Shown here piece by piece: positions 1 through 11,690 of a stretch of 64,000 nt of DNA; positions within the stretch are counted from its first letter, which is position 1, and the number at the start of each line of letters is the position of its first letter. The translations under genes were made by a program, and so were the position numbers. The notes under the pieces are model-generated. The model worked only from the letters and a program-made list of their open reading frames with translations, ran no database searches and was not told the DNA's origin. Source of the DNA: Ariolimax columbianus. Lineage: Eukaryota > Mollusca > Gastropoda > Stylommatophora > Arionidae. Location of the stretch: NCBI GenBank assembly GCA_036924085.1, contig JAVGWX010000007.1, forward strand, positions 99,357,641 through 99,421,640, in the 5' to 3' direction.

Positions 1-627
1 AAAACACCAACCAAAGACTTAGTACCTGGTCGGGGTGTCGAAAACAGTAGAGCAGCCACCTCACTGCGAACTGTCAAGACTCAACCACTGACCATGAGAG
101 TTGTCTGCACATCAGGCGAACAACATCTCTGTGACATTACCAGGCTTGTCCCCTGGCTGAATGCACTCCGGCTACGATATCTACCTCTGTACGTTATCAG
201 CCATATAACTATCATACTGGACGCAGAAGAGATGCAGACCAGCGGACATTGCACACCTGCCCCACTGTGTCAACACCCCAGGTGGCGGGGAATGCTAGGC
301 GTACCATCCCTGCATAGAAGCCAAGAAAATAAAGGGAAAAAGAGATACCCCACTCACATGCAAATGCTACGTTTCTGGCAGGACGTGACGATCCTGGGAT
401 ACAGACACACTGGACTGCCTCTCTTCCGGGTAAACCAGTCCATCTCATATATCATCACATATCATCATTGCACCCTATAGACACGAGTAGTGAAGACTCG
501 ATAGTCTGGTAAGACAACTTCCATAAGAGAGAAAACTCTGATCGTAAACAACTGCTGCCTTGCAGATAGGCTGGGGACAGCCAAAGGCTAAGGAGGGCAT
601 CCCTACAGAAACGCCTGTTGAAATCGG

Positions 628-2466
628 ATGCACGGGGCCGCAAGCCTAACAAAACAGTGCAACGTAAATCACAGTATGATGGCAGTACAACCTATTAGAA
701 AAACGTATGGCGCTCATCCTGAGGAGACCCGCCAGGCAGCGATAGCGCCGGGCCTCACGCCTCGAAGGGGCCCACCCTTGACTACTGGTGGTCACCCACC
801 CATGTGTCGTGGAGTCAAGGCACATGGCTATGGGGCAACGTCTATTGGCCAAAACCTCAAGACCCTCAAAATACTACAGTGGAATGCGGAGGGAGTCATT
901 AACAAAAAACTTTCCCTAACACACCACCTGCATGAAGGTAAGATTGACGTGGCATGTATCCAGGAAACGCACCTCAACAATAACCATACATTCTCAATCA
1001 GAGGATATCAGACCTTCCGTCTAGATAGAGAAGGCCACAAAGGAGGGGTCCTGATACTGACCAGAAACAGCATACCGAGTAGCGCGGTACCTGTCAATCA
1101 CACCGGACAAGCAGAAATTGTAGGAGTTGACATAATGGCTAAAGAGACGAAGCTCCGCATTTTCAATCTGTACGGACCACCAAACAGAGACCTATCGCTC
1201 TCGAGTATGGAGGTCAGAGACTCCAACTGCATAGTAGTTGGAGATTTCAACAGCCACTCGGAGAGATGGGGATACTCTGACACAGACAGTAGAGGTGACG
1301 AAGTGGAAGATTGGGAGATAGATGCAAATCTCTCCCTAATCAATAGGCCGGAGGATAGCCCTAGCTTCTATTCAAGAACATGGCATACCACCTCGACTCC
1401 AGATTTGGCCTTCTCCACACAGGACATACACTATAAAATAGACCACCAGGTGCTAAACCAACTGGCAGGTAGCGACCACAGGCCGATCAGGCTAACCATT
1501 GACATGGAAGTAGGCCCACAGGAAACAAAACCGCTCCCACGTTGGAATTACAAACGAGCCGACTGGGACAGATTTGCAATCCTGACAGATGGGCTGTGTG
1601 AAACCATCAACACACGAAACACCAAAATGAAGCCCATGGTGGAGAGCCTAAGCAAGGCAATAATGCAAGCCGCCACTGAAACCATCCCAAGATGGAAAAA
1701 CTATAAGCCCTACTGGAATGATGAGTTACAGAAAGTGGAAGATGCAGTAACAAATGCTAGGAACATGGCAGAACGAGAAAAATCCATGGAGGCAAACATC
1801 GCCCTCAAAGCCGCCGCGGCGAAGTACAAACACACTCTCAAGCAAACAGCAAGAGAAAGTTGGAAAAATAAAACGGAAAGTCTGAACCTGGACAAAGAAG
1901 GCAACAAGCTATGGAAGCTAGTCAGAGCCATGAATGACGAAACCCCGTCAAATAAACAAATTACTATCAAGCAGGGCGAGAACTTGATCACAGGTAAGAA
2001 AGCCGCAAACGCCTTTGTCGATCACTATGCCAGAGCAAACCACATCGAGGTCCCTGCAGATAAGCATACAGACATTAGCGAAGAGCTAAAGGGACACGAA
2101 AACATAAATACGGCTCCTGAAGAGCACATGATGGCCAAACTAACAATGCGCGAAATGGAAGAGGCTATGAGAACACTAAAGAAAAGGAAATCTCCCGGAA
2201 AAGACGGGATAACAAACGGAATGCTGATGGGGCTGGGCCAAACAGCGAAGAAGAAACTACTATCAGTCCTGAACCAAAGCTGGAAAAGGGGTATTGTACC
2301 CCAGGCATGGAAAGATGTAATACTGGTACCAGTACCAAAAACAGGGAAGGACAAAACAGATCCAAATGGATACAGGCCCATTAGCCTACTGAGCTGTGTC
2401 GGCAAGCTGATGGAACGGATGATAAACACCAGACTGATGTGGCATCTGGAAGAAAACGAATACTAA
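628..2466 (+). pseudogene. LINE ORF2 N-terminal part: AP endonuclease and first RT blocks
   Basis: This 612-codon frame encodes an exonuclease-endonuclease-phosphatase fold beginning near residue 79. Motifs are QWNAEG (84-89), IQETHL with the metal-binding Glu (111-116), GDFNSH (205-210), PDLAF (258-262) and SDHRPI (282-287), so the nicking domain looks complete. RT begins with KSPGKDG (521-527) and NGYRPISLLS (about 579-588). The frame stops at 2464-2466 just after the RT fingers, and the next recognisable element sequence, in the following frame, is from well past the RT active site. By comparison with intact LINEs the YADD-box region of the palm is missing. The first ATG is used only as a nominal start; the true N-terminus is not determined. 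Confidence 0.85.
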
Positions 2467-4100
2467 TTCCACAGCAGATGCAGACGGCCCTAACATCGCT
2501 GGAAGAGTGGGCGAACTCGTGGCTGGTCAAAATAAACGAGGAGAAAACCACGTGCACAATATTCTCGCTCTCATTAAAACCCCAAAGTACCAAATTAAGT
2601 CTGAATGGCAAAATCCTGCAGCCAAACGACAACCCAACCTATCTGGGAGTCACATTTGATCGGCGCATGACATGGAAAAGTCAGATTGAGAGAAACCGAA
2701 TGAAAGCCAGAGAAAGAATGGCGATCATGAGGAAACTTGCTGGCACAAGCTGGGGAGCAGACGAAGGCATACTAAAGAAACTGTACACTGGAAGAGTGAG
2801 ACCAGTTCTCGAGTATGGCATTGCGGCATGGACAACCGCAGCGAAGGCGAACTTCGATAAAGTTAACAAACTTCAAAACCAAGCCATGAGAATTATAACA
2901 GGTGGCATGAAGTCAACGCCAATTGTAGAACTTGAAAAGATTACAAAATTGCAATCCATGACCGATAGAAGAGACTGCAGAGCCCAGCTGCAGTCAGAGA
3001 AACTCAGAAGACTGACGGACCATCCAATGTACCAGAGACTAAACAATTTGGGAAATGGGAAACTAAAGCGGAGAAACTTTGCAGAAATAGCCAAAGCAAA
3101 GATGCACGAAGATCCCATAAACGCACTAACAACACCAAAACCCATCACTACTGTACGAAAACCTACTTGGAGGCAGGATATATTTCCAGAGGTGGTAGAA
3201 AATATACCAGGTATTGCAAACAAAAACTGCCAGAGTGAAAAAGAAAGGAGAGACACTACCCTAAGCTTCATAACGAAAAGCTACCCAAGCATGGACTGGA
3301 CCCATGCATACACCGACGGTTCTGTAACAAACACTACACAGAACGGAGGGGCAGGAGCATTCCTGAACCTACCAAATGGCAGAAAAATAACACTGTCATT
3401 CGCTACTGGTAAGTACACAAGCAATTTCAGAGCAGAGGCAGAGGCACTGAGGGCGGCAGTGGAAGAAATGGTAACACACAGTGAAAATGAGAGCCATATA
3501 GTCCTGCTGACAGATGCTCTCGAAGTAGTCACAGCGCTAAAAAGCCAGAAAAACACTGAGCTTAATGACTTAAGAGCAGCACTCTGCAAACTGTGCCAGC
3601 AGTCCGCACCAAAAAGGGTAGTGGTACAGTGGGTTCCGTCACACTGCAACATCCAAGGCAACGAGGAGGCAGACAGACTGGCAAAAGAAGGTGCAAGGCT
3701 ACCACAAACAGATACCAGTATGACGTACGAAGAGTCAAAACGGCTTATCAAAGCCAGATACATGACCAAATGGGAAACCGAACATACTGGTTACACCAAA
3801 AACGATGCCTATTACCAGCTAAACCGAAGAGAGCAGGTCGTTGTCTTCAGACTTCGCACTGGCCACAACAGACTGAGGTACCACCTATTCAACAAATTGA
3901 AGATAGGGTGTACCGACGAATGCCCGTGCGGTACTGGTAAAATGACCACTGAACATCTGCTGCAGAACTGCCCGACATACGAGGATCAGAGAGAGCAGAT
4001 GTGGCCATTGCCAGTGGAACTGCAAGACAAGCTCTATGGTAGTGGCGAGAGTCTCAGGATGACCGCCGCTTTTTTCGAGAAAATAATGGTTACTGTCTGA
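2439..4100 (+). pseudogene. LINE ORF2 C-terminal part: post-RT, RNase H and Cys/His motif
   Basis: This frame continues the same element after the RT deletion. It starts meaningfully at about 2478 (QTALTSLEEWANSW, the region after the RT active site). RNase H type I residues are visible: YTDGS (about 291-295), FRAEAEAL (about 330-337), LLTDAL (about 356-361) and VPSHCN...GNEEADRLA (399-415), so the D-E-D-D set is complete. A C-X3-C-X-C-X8-H-X4-C cluster follows at residues 491-511. The frame ends FFEKIMVTV and is followed within about 10 bp by the GAA-repeat tail. The ATG at 2439 is an artefact of the deletion junction, and no RT activity can be expected. Confidence 0.85.
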
Positions 4101-4129
4101 CTGTGTACGCAGAAGAAGAAGAAGAAGAA

Positions 4130-5668
4130 TAAATGTCCAGGTCAAGATGGTATTCATCCAAAATTGCTGAATGAAATTAGAGACCAACTTGCAAAATCAT
4201 TGGCTATATTATGTTCTCAATCACTTACAAAAGGGATTGTTCCACGGGATTGGAAAGATGCAGGAGTGATCCCCTTATTAAAAAAAAAAGGCAAAAACTC
4301 AGATCCAGCAAATTATAGCCCGGTGAGTTTAACGAGCATAGTCTGTAAATTGATAGAGTCAATAATCAAAGAAAACATTGTAATGCATTTAGACAAATTT
4401 AATCTAATTAGAAATAGTCAGCATAGTTTTACTAGAGGGAGATCATGCTTAACAAATCTATTAGAATTCATGGAGGAGGTTACTAAAATCATAGATAAAG
4501 GGGAGCCAGTGGATGTTATTTATCTAGACTTTGCAAAGGCCTTTGATAGAGTACCTCATCAAAGATTATTTCGAAAGTTAAAATCACATGGAATAGGTGG
4601 CGAAGTTGCCAAATGGATTGAAAATTGGTTAACGGGAAGAAGGCAGAGGGTGGGCATAAATAAGGAGTACTCTGAGTGGAGTGAAGTGAAAAGTGGTGTG
4701 CCACAGGGCTTGGTTTTGGGACCAATTTTGTTCTTGATATATATAAATGATTTGGACATTGTTATGAGATCCATGATTGCAAAATTTGCTGATGACACAA
4801 AACTATGCAGTAGTGTCTCATCTAAAGCGGAAGTGGATATATTGATGTCGGATTTAGATAAAATTCGAGAATGGTCTGTAAGTTGGCAAATGGAGTTTAA
4901 TGTAGATAAATGTACAGTCATCCACATGGGTAGATCCAATTTGGAACATAATTACAGAATTGGAGAAAACAATAATAGAAAGATAGATAAGGAAAGGGAC
5001 CTAGGGGTTATAATAGATCATACAGGAAAGGTGAGTGAGCAAGTTAAGGTAGCAGTGAAAAAGGCAAATGCAATGTTAGGTATGATAAAAAGAAATTTTA
5101 AACATAGGAGCAAGGAAGTGATCGTCAAACTGTATAAAGCTTTAGTTAGACCTAGATTGGAGTACTGTGTACAGGTGTGGAGTCCTTATCATAGAGGTGA
5201 CATAAACATGCTAGAAAGAATACAGAAAAGAGCGACAAAGATGATAGTGGGATTCCAGAATTACAGTTATGAGGAACGACTTAGAAAAACCGGCCTACAG
5301 TGGCTCGAAGAGAGAAGAATTCGTGGTGACTTAATACAGGTTTATAAGATGATCAGAGGAATCGATAAATTAGACTATAACAAGTTTTTTAAAATACAGC
5401 AACCTACAATAACACGAGGGCATATCTACAAGCTGACTAAAGAGAGGTCCAGGTTAGATATTAGGAAATATTCTTTTAGTCAGAGAGTGGTGTCTGCTTG
5501 GAATGCATTGCCAGGGGAGGTAGTGGAGGCAGGGACAGTTAATGCATTTAAGAATAAACTGGATGCGCATAGCTTTTAGAGCAAGGTGATGTAAATGTAA
5601 ATGGTTGTATACAGACTCTGCAGGGTCTTCTAAACCAGTATAAAGACGTTAAGTTAAGTTAAGTTAAA
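4130..5668 (+). mobile_element. CR1-like LINE, 5'-truncated copy 1
   Basis: The copy starts abruptly inside the RT domain, directly after the GAA tail of the upstream LINE. This suggests the upstream element inserted into it. It ends with a short 3' UTR and a (TTAAG)n tail at about 5648-5668. Other copies in the window are the decayed plus-strand copy at 24830-27055, the minus-strand copy at 28825-30620 and the 3' end at 52926-53935. All share the 3' segment containing the words cttctaaaccag and gttaagtta. The SGVPQG and FADDTKL boxes and the WNALPGEVVEA C-terminus fit the CR1/L2/Rex group; the exact clade is not resolved. Confidence 0.85.
4131..5579 (+). CDS. Reverse transcriptase of CR1-like LINE (5'-truncated, frame open)
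   Basis: An uninterrupted frame runs from 4131 (KCPGQDG, the RT finger block) to a stop at 5577-5579; the first internal ATG is at 4164 (471 codons). Counting from that ATG, visible RT blocks are NYSPVSLTS (50-58, normally NYRP), YLDFAKAFDRVPH (120-132), GVPQGLVLGPILF (178-190) and FADDTKL (208-214) with both catalytic aspartates. ERDLGVIID and a thumb/C-terminal region ending in KNKLDAHSF follow. The endonuclease and everything 5' of the RT fingers are absent. The open frame suggests a young copy or one recently shared with active relatives, but without 5' sequence it is unlikely to be expressed as a functional protein. Confidence 0.85.
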   Translation, partial: KCPGQDGIHPKLLNEIRDQLAKSLAILCSQSLTKGIVPRDWKDAGVIPLLKKKGKNSDPANYSPVSLTSIVCKLIESIIKENIVMHLDKFNLIRNSQHSFTRGRSCLTNLLEFMEEVTKIIDKGEPVDVIYLDFAKAFDRVPHQRLFRKLKSHGIGGEVAKWIENWLTGRRQRVGINKEYSEWSEVKSGVPQGLVLGPILFLIYINDLDIVMRSMIAKFADDTKLCSSVSSKAEVDILMSDLDKIREWSVSWQMEFNVDKCTVIHMGRSNLEHNYRIGENNNRKIDKERDLGVIIDHTGKVSEQVKVAVKKANAMLGMIKRNFKHRSKEVIVKLYKALVRPRLEYCVQVWSPYHRGDINMLERIQKRATKMIVGFQNYSYEERLRKTGLQWLEERRIRGDLIQVYKMIRGIDKLDYNKFFKIQQPTITRGHIYKLTKERSRLDIRKYSFSQRVVSAWNALPGEVVEAGTVNAFKNKLDAHSF

Positions 5669-6594
5669 GTACAGACTGTAACACCGATCATTCATTGATT
5701 CTCAATAAACGGATTGCAGCCAAAGAAGTTCCACCACTCCAGAAACAGATGTAATCCATCTATCGCCGTAGACTGTCGGACGCTGCGCTTGTCAAATGAT
5801 GTAGAAAATCTCAATATCCAACATCGAATCAGCACAGAAACATAGACCTGGGTACACCTCTGAAACACCATCCATGGCACTGCACTTGCTATCTTTGTAA
5901 GAAGACCCGTTTGATGACATGACTGGTTTAAAGCGAAAGTAAAGTATATGCCACCCGTCATTGGGACCAAGCGCGGCTCTGATCAGATACAAGCAGATTC
6001 TAAACGCATGAACTCTGATTCAAGTCCACAGGAGCCACCTTCAATAAACAGTTCGTCGTTGTGAAAATGAGTACTTGCTACAACTTAGTGAAAACGTCCA
6101 GACTGCACCACAAACCAGGAGCATCAGACAAGTGTATGATTGTTTAAAGAAAGAAATTGGTCATGTAAGTAGGAAACAGCACCACTGAAAACCATCAGTG
6201 CCAAAAACATAACATATAAAGGAAATCAGACAGAGGGATTCGTTTAACCTATACTGAGCTATACTGAGCTATACGCGTGTGAGAGTGTCGTCACTTTCAT
6301 AGCTATTGACGCTAACAAAAACTACCCTAGTATTGACAACCTGGACATCGAACCATCTCTAGAAGATCCATATAATGCCACTAACAGATCAATCACGAGT
6401 GAGCAAAGCACCAGGCAACTAGGGGATCCCACCTCATTTGATCAAGCGCTGTAAGGGTAAACATTTGCAACAACTGAAAACTATGTTATATCAGTGTTGA
6501 AAGAAGTCATTATACATCAAGCTATGAGAGATGCACATATTGTAACATTATATGTACATTAAGTTGATAGCCGACAAAATTGATCATCCTTAGT
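5669..6594. other. Unassigned spacer between LINE copies
   Basis: I see no coding region I can support. A short direct repeat (ctatactgag, two copies) lies near 6249-6270. The last 300 bp may be the decayed 5' part of the LINE that becomes recognisable at 6598, but I could not align it. Confidence 0.4.
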
Positions 6595-6597
6595 GAT

Positions 6598-7439
6598 ATT
6601 AAGGATAGGGTTGGCACAGACTATATAACCTGGTAGAGGGTCATTGGCAGACATGATATCGGAAAATGCAATAGTAAGAGACTGCTCTTTCTGAGGACAT
6701 GTACTGCAAATGAACTACTCATTTCAAACACAGCTTTCCGATTTCCGGTCCGAAATAGAACCACATGGATGCACCCAAGGTCCCGCGACCGGCACCTCAT
6801 TGACCACACTATCATCAGACGCAGAGATCGCGCCGACGCTAGGATAACGAAGAGCATGTGTAGTGCAGAATGCTGGACCGACCATCGACTTGTCATTGTC
6901 GAGCGAAACTTCAAGTTCCAGCCCAAGATTCGGCCCCAGGGAAAGAAACCACAGAGGAGGCTAAATGTCGATCAGCTGAAACCCACGAGAGGCGAATTTT
7001 AGGAAGAGCTAGAGGGCAGACTATCTGTGCTTCGGTTTGTAATGAACGAGATCAAACAGAACTAGACATCCTTGAGAAACACCCTCTACAATACATCTGC
7101 TAAAGACACTGGCCCACTCACGCATACGGACTGGTTTGATGATAACAATCTGGAAATACAGGGTCTTCTCGATAAAAAAACATGAAGCGCCAAGAGAATA
7201 CCAAAAGGACATACACTCTCCGTCTGCAAAACTGGCCTTCAAAACTGCTCGCAAAGCTGTCCAGACCAGGCTTAGAGAGATGCAAGACTCCTAGCTCAGC
7301 AAAACAGCTGACGAAATTGAGATGTTCGCCGAGCGTCATGACACCAAACGGTTTTACGAGGCACTGAAAGCTCTCTTACGACCTGCAGCCCACTGGTAGC
7401 ACTCCACGTGCGGATGGGGCACTGCTAACAGAAAATGTT
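6598..7439 (+). pseudogene. LINE endonuclease C-terminus and linker, frameshifted
   Basis: Between 6598 and about 7000 one frame gives RVGTDYITW, VIGRHDIGKCNS, LLISNTAFRFP, WMHPRSRDRHLIDH, CWTDHRLV and RPQGKKPQRRLNV, with a stop near 6634. These are hallmark words of the C-terminal half of the APE domain in this LINE type; TDHRLV is the SDH-type catalytic block. After about 7000 the frame breaks up, but DGALLTENV can be read near 7412-7440, the usual linker just before the RT domain. Confidence 0.75.
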
Positions 7440-7447
7440 CGGAGCTG

Positions 7448-10400
7448 ATGCAATACCAACAGAGACAGCTGGACCATCCCTCACTAGAAGGACAACAGAG
7501 GTATGTAAGGCAGCTATACCATCCCTCACTAGAAGGACAACAGAGGTATGTAAGGCAGCTGGACCGTCCCTCACTAGAACGACAACAGAGGTATATAAGA
7601 CAGTTGGACCATCCCTCACCAAAACGACAACAGAGGTATATAAGACAGCTGGACCATCCCTCACTAGAACGACAACAGAGGTATATGAGACAGCTGGATC
7701 ATTCCTCACTAGAACGACAACAGAGATATAAAAGACAGCCGCACCATCCCTCACTAGAACGACAACAGAGGTATATAAGACAGCTGGACCATCGCTCACC
7801 AGAACGACAACAGAGGTATGTAAGACAGCTGGCCCATCCCTGCCTAGAACGACAACAGAGGTATGTAAGACAGCTGGACCATCCCTCACTAGAACGACAA
7901 CAGAGGTATGTAAGACAGCTCGACCATCCCTCACTAGAACGACAACAGAGGTATGTAAGACAGCTGGACCATCCCTAACTAGAACGACAACAGAGGTATA
8001 TAAGACAGCTGGCCCATCCTTCACTAGAACGACAACAGAGGCATGTAAGACAGCTGGACCATCCATCACCAGAACCACAACATAGGTGTGTAAGACAGCT
8101 GGACCATCCCTCACTAGAACGACAACAGAGGTATGTAAGACAGCTGGACCATCCCTCACTAGAACGACAACAGAGGTATATAAAACAGCTGGACCTTCCC
8201 TCACTAGAACGACAACAGAGGTATGTAAGGCAGCTAGACCATCCCTCACTAGAAGGACAACAGAGGTATGTAAGGCAGCTGGACAGTCCCTAACTAGAAC
8301 GACAACAGAGGTATACAAGATAGCTGGACCTTCCCTCACTAGAACGACAACAGAGATATATAAGACAGCTTGACCATCCCTCACTAGAATGACAACAAAG
8401 TTTTATTAGACAGCTGGACCATCCCTCACTAGAACGACAATAGAGATATATAAGACAGCTGGACCATCCCTCACTAGAACGACAACAGAGGTATATAAGA
8501 CAGCTGGACCATCCTTCACTAGAACGACAACAGAGGTATGTAAGACAGTTGGACCATCCCTCTCTAGAACGACAACAGAGGTATAAAAGACAGCTGCACC
8601 ATCCCTCACTACAACGACAACAGAGGTATATAAGACAGCTGAACCATCCATCACCAGAACGATAACAGAGGTATGTAAGACAGCTGGCCCATCCCTCACT
8701 AGAACGACAACAGAGGTATATAAGAAAGCTGGACCATCCCTCACTAGAACGACAACAGAGGTATGTAAGGCAGCTGGACCGTCCCTCACTAGAACGACAA
8801 CAGAGCTATGTAAGACAGCTGGACGATCCCTCACTAGAACGACTACAGAGGTAAGTAAGACAGCTGGACCTTCCCTCACCAGAACGATAACTGAGGTATA
8901 TAAGACAGCTGGACCTTCCCTCACCAGAAGGACAACAGAGGTAAATAAGACAGCTGGAACATCCCTCTCTAGAACGACAACAGAGGTATGTAAGACAGTT
9001 AGACCATCCCTCACCAGAACGACAACAGAAGTATGTAAGACAGCTGGATCATCCCTAACTAGAACGACAACAGAGGTATATAAGACAGCTGGCCCATCTC
9101 TCACTAGAACGACAACAGAGGTATGTAAGACAGCTGGGCCATCCCTCACTAGAACGACAACCGAGGTATGTAAGACAGCTGGACCATCCCTCACTAGAAC
9201 GACAACAGAGGTATATAAAACAGCTGAACCATCCATCACCAGAACTACAACAGAGGTATGTAAGACAGCTGGCCCATCCCTCACTAGAACGACAACAGAG
9301 GTATGTAAGAAAGCTGGAACTTCCCTAACCAGAACGACAACATAGGTATATAAGACAGCTGGACCATCCCTCACTAGAACAACAACAGAGGTATGTAAGA
9401 CAGCTGGACCATCCCTCACTAGAACGACTACAGAGGTATGTAAGACAGCTGGACCTTCCCTCACTAGAACGACTACAGAGGTATGTAAGACAGCTGAACT
9501 TTCCCTCACCAGAACCACAACAAAGGTATATAAGACAGCTGGAACATCCCTCTCTAGAACGACAACAGAGGTATGTAAGACAGTTAGACCATCCCTCACC
9601 AGCACGACAACAGAGGTATGTAAGACAGCTGGATCATCCCTAACTAGAACGACAACAGAGGTATATAAGACAGCTGGCCCACCCTTCACTAGAACGACAA
9701 CAGAGGTATATAAGACAGCTGGCCCATACCTCACTAGAACGACAACAGAGGTATGTAAGACAGCTGGACCATCCCTCACTAGAACGACAACAGAGGTATA
9801 TAAGACAGCTGGACCATCCCTCACTAGAACGACAAAAGAGGTATATAAGACAGCTGGACCATCCCTCACTAGAACGACAACAGAGGTATGTAAAACAGCT
9901 GCCCCATTCCTCACTAGAACGACAACAGAGGTATAAAAGACAGCTGGACCATCCTTCACTAGAACGACAACAGAGGTATGTAAGACAGCTTGACCATCCC
10001 TCACTAGAACCACAACAGAGGTATGTAAGACAGCTGGACCATCCCTCACTAGAACGACAACAGAGGTATGTAAGACAGCTCTACCATCCCTCACTAGAAC
10101 CACAACATAGGTATGTAAGACAGCTGGACCATCCCTCACTAGAACCACAACAGAGGTATGTAAGACAGCTGGACCTTCCCTCACTAGAACGACAACAGAG
10201 GTATATAAGACAGCTGGACCTTCCCTCACCAGAACGACAAAAGAGGTATGTAAGACAGCTGGACTTTCCCTCACTAGAACTGCAACAGAGGTATTTAAGA
10301 CAGCTGGACCATCACTTACTAGAACGACAACAGTTGTATATAAGACAGCTGAACCATCCCTCACTAGAACGACAACAGAAATTTGTAAGACAGCCGGCCC

Positions 10401-10497
10401 GTCCCTCACTAGAACGACAACAGTTATGTAAGACAGCTGAGCCATCTCTCTCTAGAACGACAACAGAGGTATGTAAGACAGCTGGACCATTTCTCAC
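7448..10497 (+). repeat. 45-bp minisatellite inside a LINE RT domain (about 67 copies)
   Basis: The unit reads ggaccatccctcactagaac then gacaacagaggtatgtaaga then cagct, 45 bp. In the plus-strand frame it encodes EVYKTAGPSLTRTTT. Both flanks are LINE: the left edge reads GADAIPTETAGPSLTR and the right edge reads GPFLTRTITELFCHMW. Together they are the conserved RT block that normally carries GADAIPAEVYKAGGP. Because the unit is a multiple of three, long open frames occur on both strands, including about 680 codons on the minus strand at 8406-10445. They encode only the repeat and are not believed to be genes. A 13-unit (585-bp) higher-order duplication is visible, with the rare word cagttagacc at 8996 and again at 9581. 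Confidence 0.92.
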
Positions 10498-11298
10498 CCG
10501 AACGATCACTGAACTCTTCTGCCACATGTGGGCTGAAGGAGTAATTACGCAGGAGATAGAGGACGCCTCAATCGTTCACCTGTACAACAGGAAAAGGTAA
10601 CCAGCAGGAATGCGACAATCATCCTGAAATATCGCTACTCTCTGTAGCAGACAAGATCTTAGCGCGTTTACTGCTAAACAGGCTCAACAAACACCTTGAA
10701 CAAAGCCACCACCTCCCAGAAAGTCAATGTGGATTTAGAGCCGGACGTGGAACAGTGGTCGTGATTTTTGCCGCTCGCCAAGTACAAGAGATGTGTTGTG
10801 AACAAAAATCAGGCCATATACACAACATTTTATGATCTGACAAAGGCATTTTGATACAGTAAACAGAGGAGGGTTGTGAATGATAATGTTCTAGTTTGGC
10901 TGCCCCAAGAAGTTCATAACTATGGTGAAACAGCTACACGAAGCAATGTGTGCTAGTGTACTGGACAGTGGAGCAATATCTGAAGCGTTTCTTATATCAA
11001 ACGGAGTAAAACAAAAATGTGTACTCGTCCCGACCCTGTTCAGCATGATGTTCGCGACCACAGTGACAGACGCCTTCAGAGCTTGGCATACCCCTAAAGT
11101 ACCACATGGATGGCAAACTACTCAATCCCAGAAGAAAGGCCAAAACCAAAGTGGCTGGCGAGTTAATCAGGGAACTTGTATTTGCTGACGACTGCGCTCC
11201 AATGAGCAACTCATAACTGAAAATGCAGGTTGAAATGGACCGGTTCTCTGCCGCATGCTAAGACTTAGGCCTAACCATCAATGCCCAGAAAATAAAGG
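10498..11298 (+). pseudogene. LINE RT palm region, frameshifted
   Basis: Across frames I read ELFCHMWAEGVIT and EDASIVHLYNRKR (10512-10596), then ISLLSVADKILARLLLNRLN and LPESQCGFRAGRGT (about 10620-10755), then GVKQKCVLVPTLFS (about 11005). FADDC follows near 11180 (the YADD catalytic box) and GLTINAQKIKVMYQPGPG at 11265-11320. Order and content match an RT palm. Several frame changes and stops separate the pieces. Confidence 0.75.
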
Positions 11299-11690
11299 TC
11301 ATGTACCAACCAGGACCAGGCATGCCGTACACAAAACAGAGGTCATGTACCAACCAGCACAAGGCATGCCGTACACAAAACAGAGGTCATGTACCAACCA
11401 GCACCAGGCATACCGTACACAAAACAGAGGTCATGTACCAACCAGCACCAGGCATACCGTACACAAAACAGAGGTCATGTACCAACCAGCACCAGGCATA
11501 CCGTACACAAAACAGAGGTCATGTACCAACCAGCACCAGACATGCCCTACACAAAACAGCGGTCGTGTACCAACCAGCACCAGACATGCCGTACACAAAA
11601 CAGCGGTCATGTACCAACCAGCACGAGGCATACCGTACACAAAACAGAGGTCATGTACCAACCAGTACCAGACATGCTAGTACACAAAAC
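11299..11690 (+). repeat. 44-bp minisatellite inside the same LINE (about 9 copies)
   Basis: The unit is gtcatgtaccaaccagcacc then aggcataccgtacacaaaac then agag, 44 bp. In one frame it reads KVMYQPAPGIPYTKQ, the family block that usually follows the RT palm (KT-VM-QPAPG-PY). Left flank INAQKIKVMYQPGPGMPYTK and right flank SVSLDDEV are the neighbouring blocks of the LINE. The 44-bp length changes frame every unit, so three overlapping repetitive frames appear, none of which is a gene. Confidence 0.92.

Larger units (their letters stand above)
1..4129 (+). mobile_element. Non-LTR retrotransposon, I/Nimb-like (APE + RT + RNase H), internally deleted
   Basis: One LINE copy carries, in order, an AP-type endonuclease, the first blocks of a reverse transcriptase, an RNase H domain and a C-terminal Cys/His cluster, and ends in a (GAA)n tail at 4111-4129. 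Among LINEs, endonuclease plus RT plus RNase H is typical of the I group, and a Nimb-type element is known from snails; the clade name is my inference. Positions 1-627 show no recognisable protein and may be 5' UTR or a decayed ORF1. I could not find the 5' boundary or a target-site duplication. The RT catalytic core has been deleted, so this copy cannot be autonomous. Three further 3' pieces of the family occur at 19275-19547 (+), 33966-34385 (-, diverged) and 52949-53454 (-). Confidence 0.85.

Noticed and set aside
94..480. A 128-codon frame at the start of the window.
   Set aside because: No domain or compositional signal, overlapped by an equally open antisense frame. It is most likely the 5' region of the LINE.
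8406..10445. A 679-codon open frame on the minus strand (and a 319-codon one at 7425-8384).
   Set aside because: Entirely within the 45-bp minisatellite. The unit is a multiple of three and happens to lack stops in that frame, so the long frame is an artefact of repetition.
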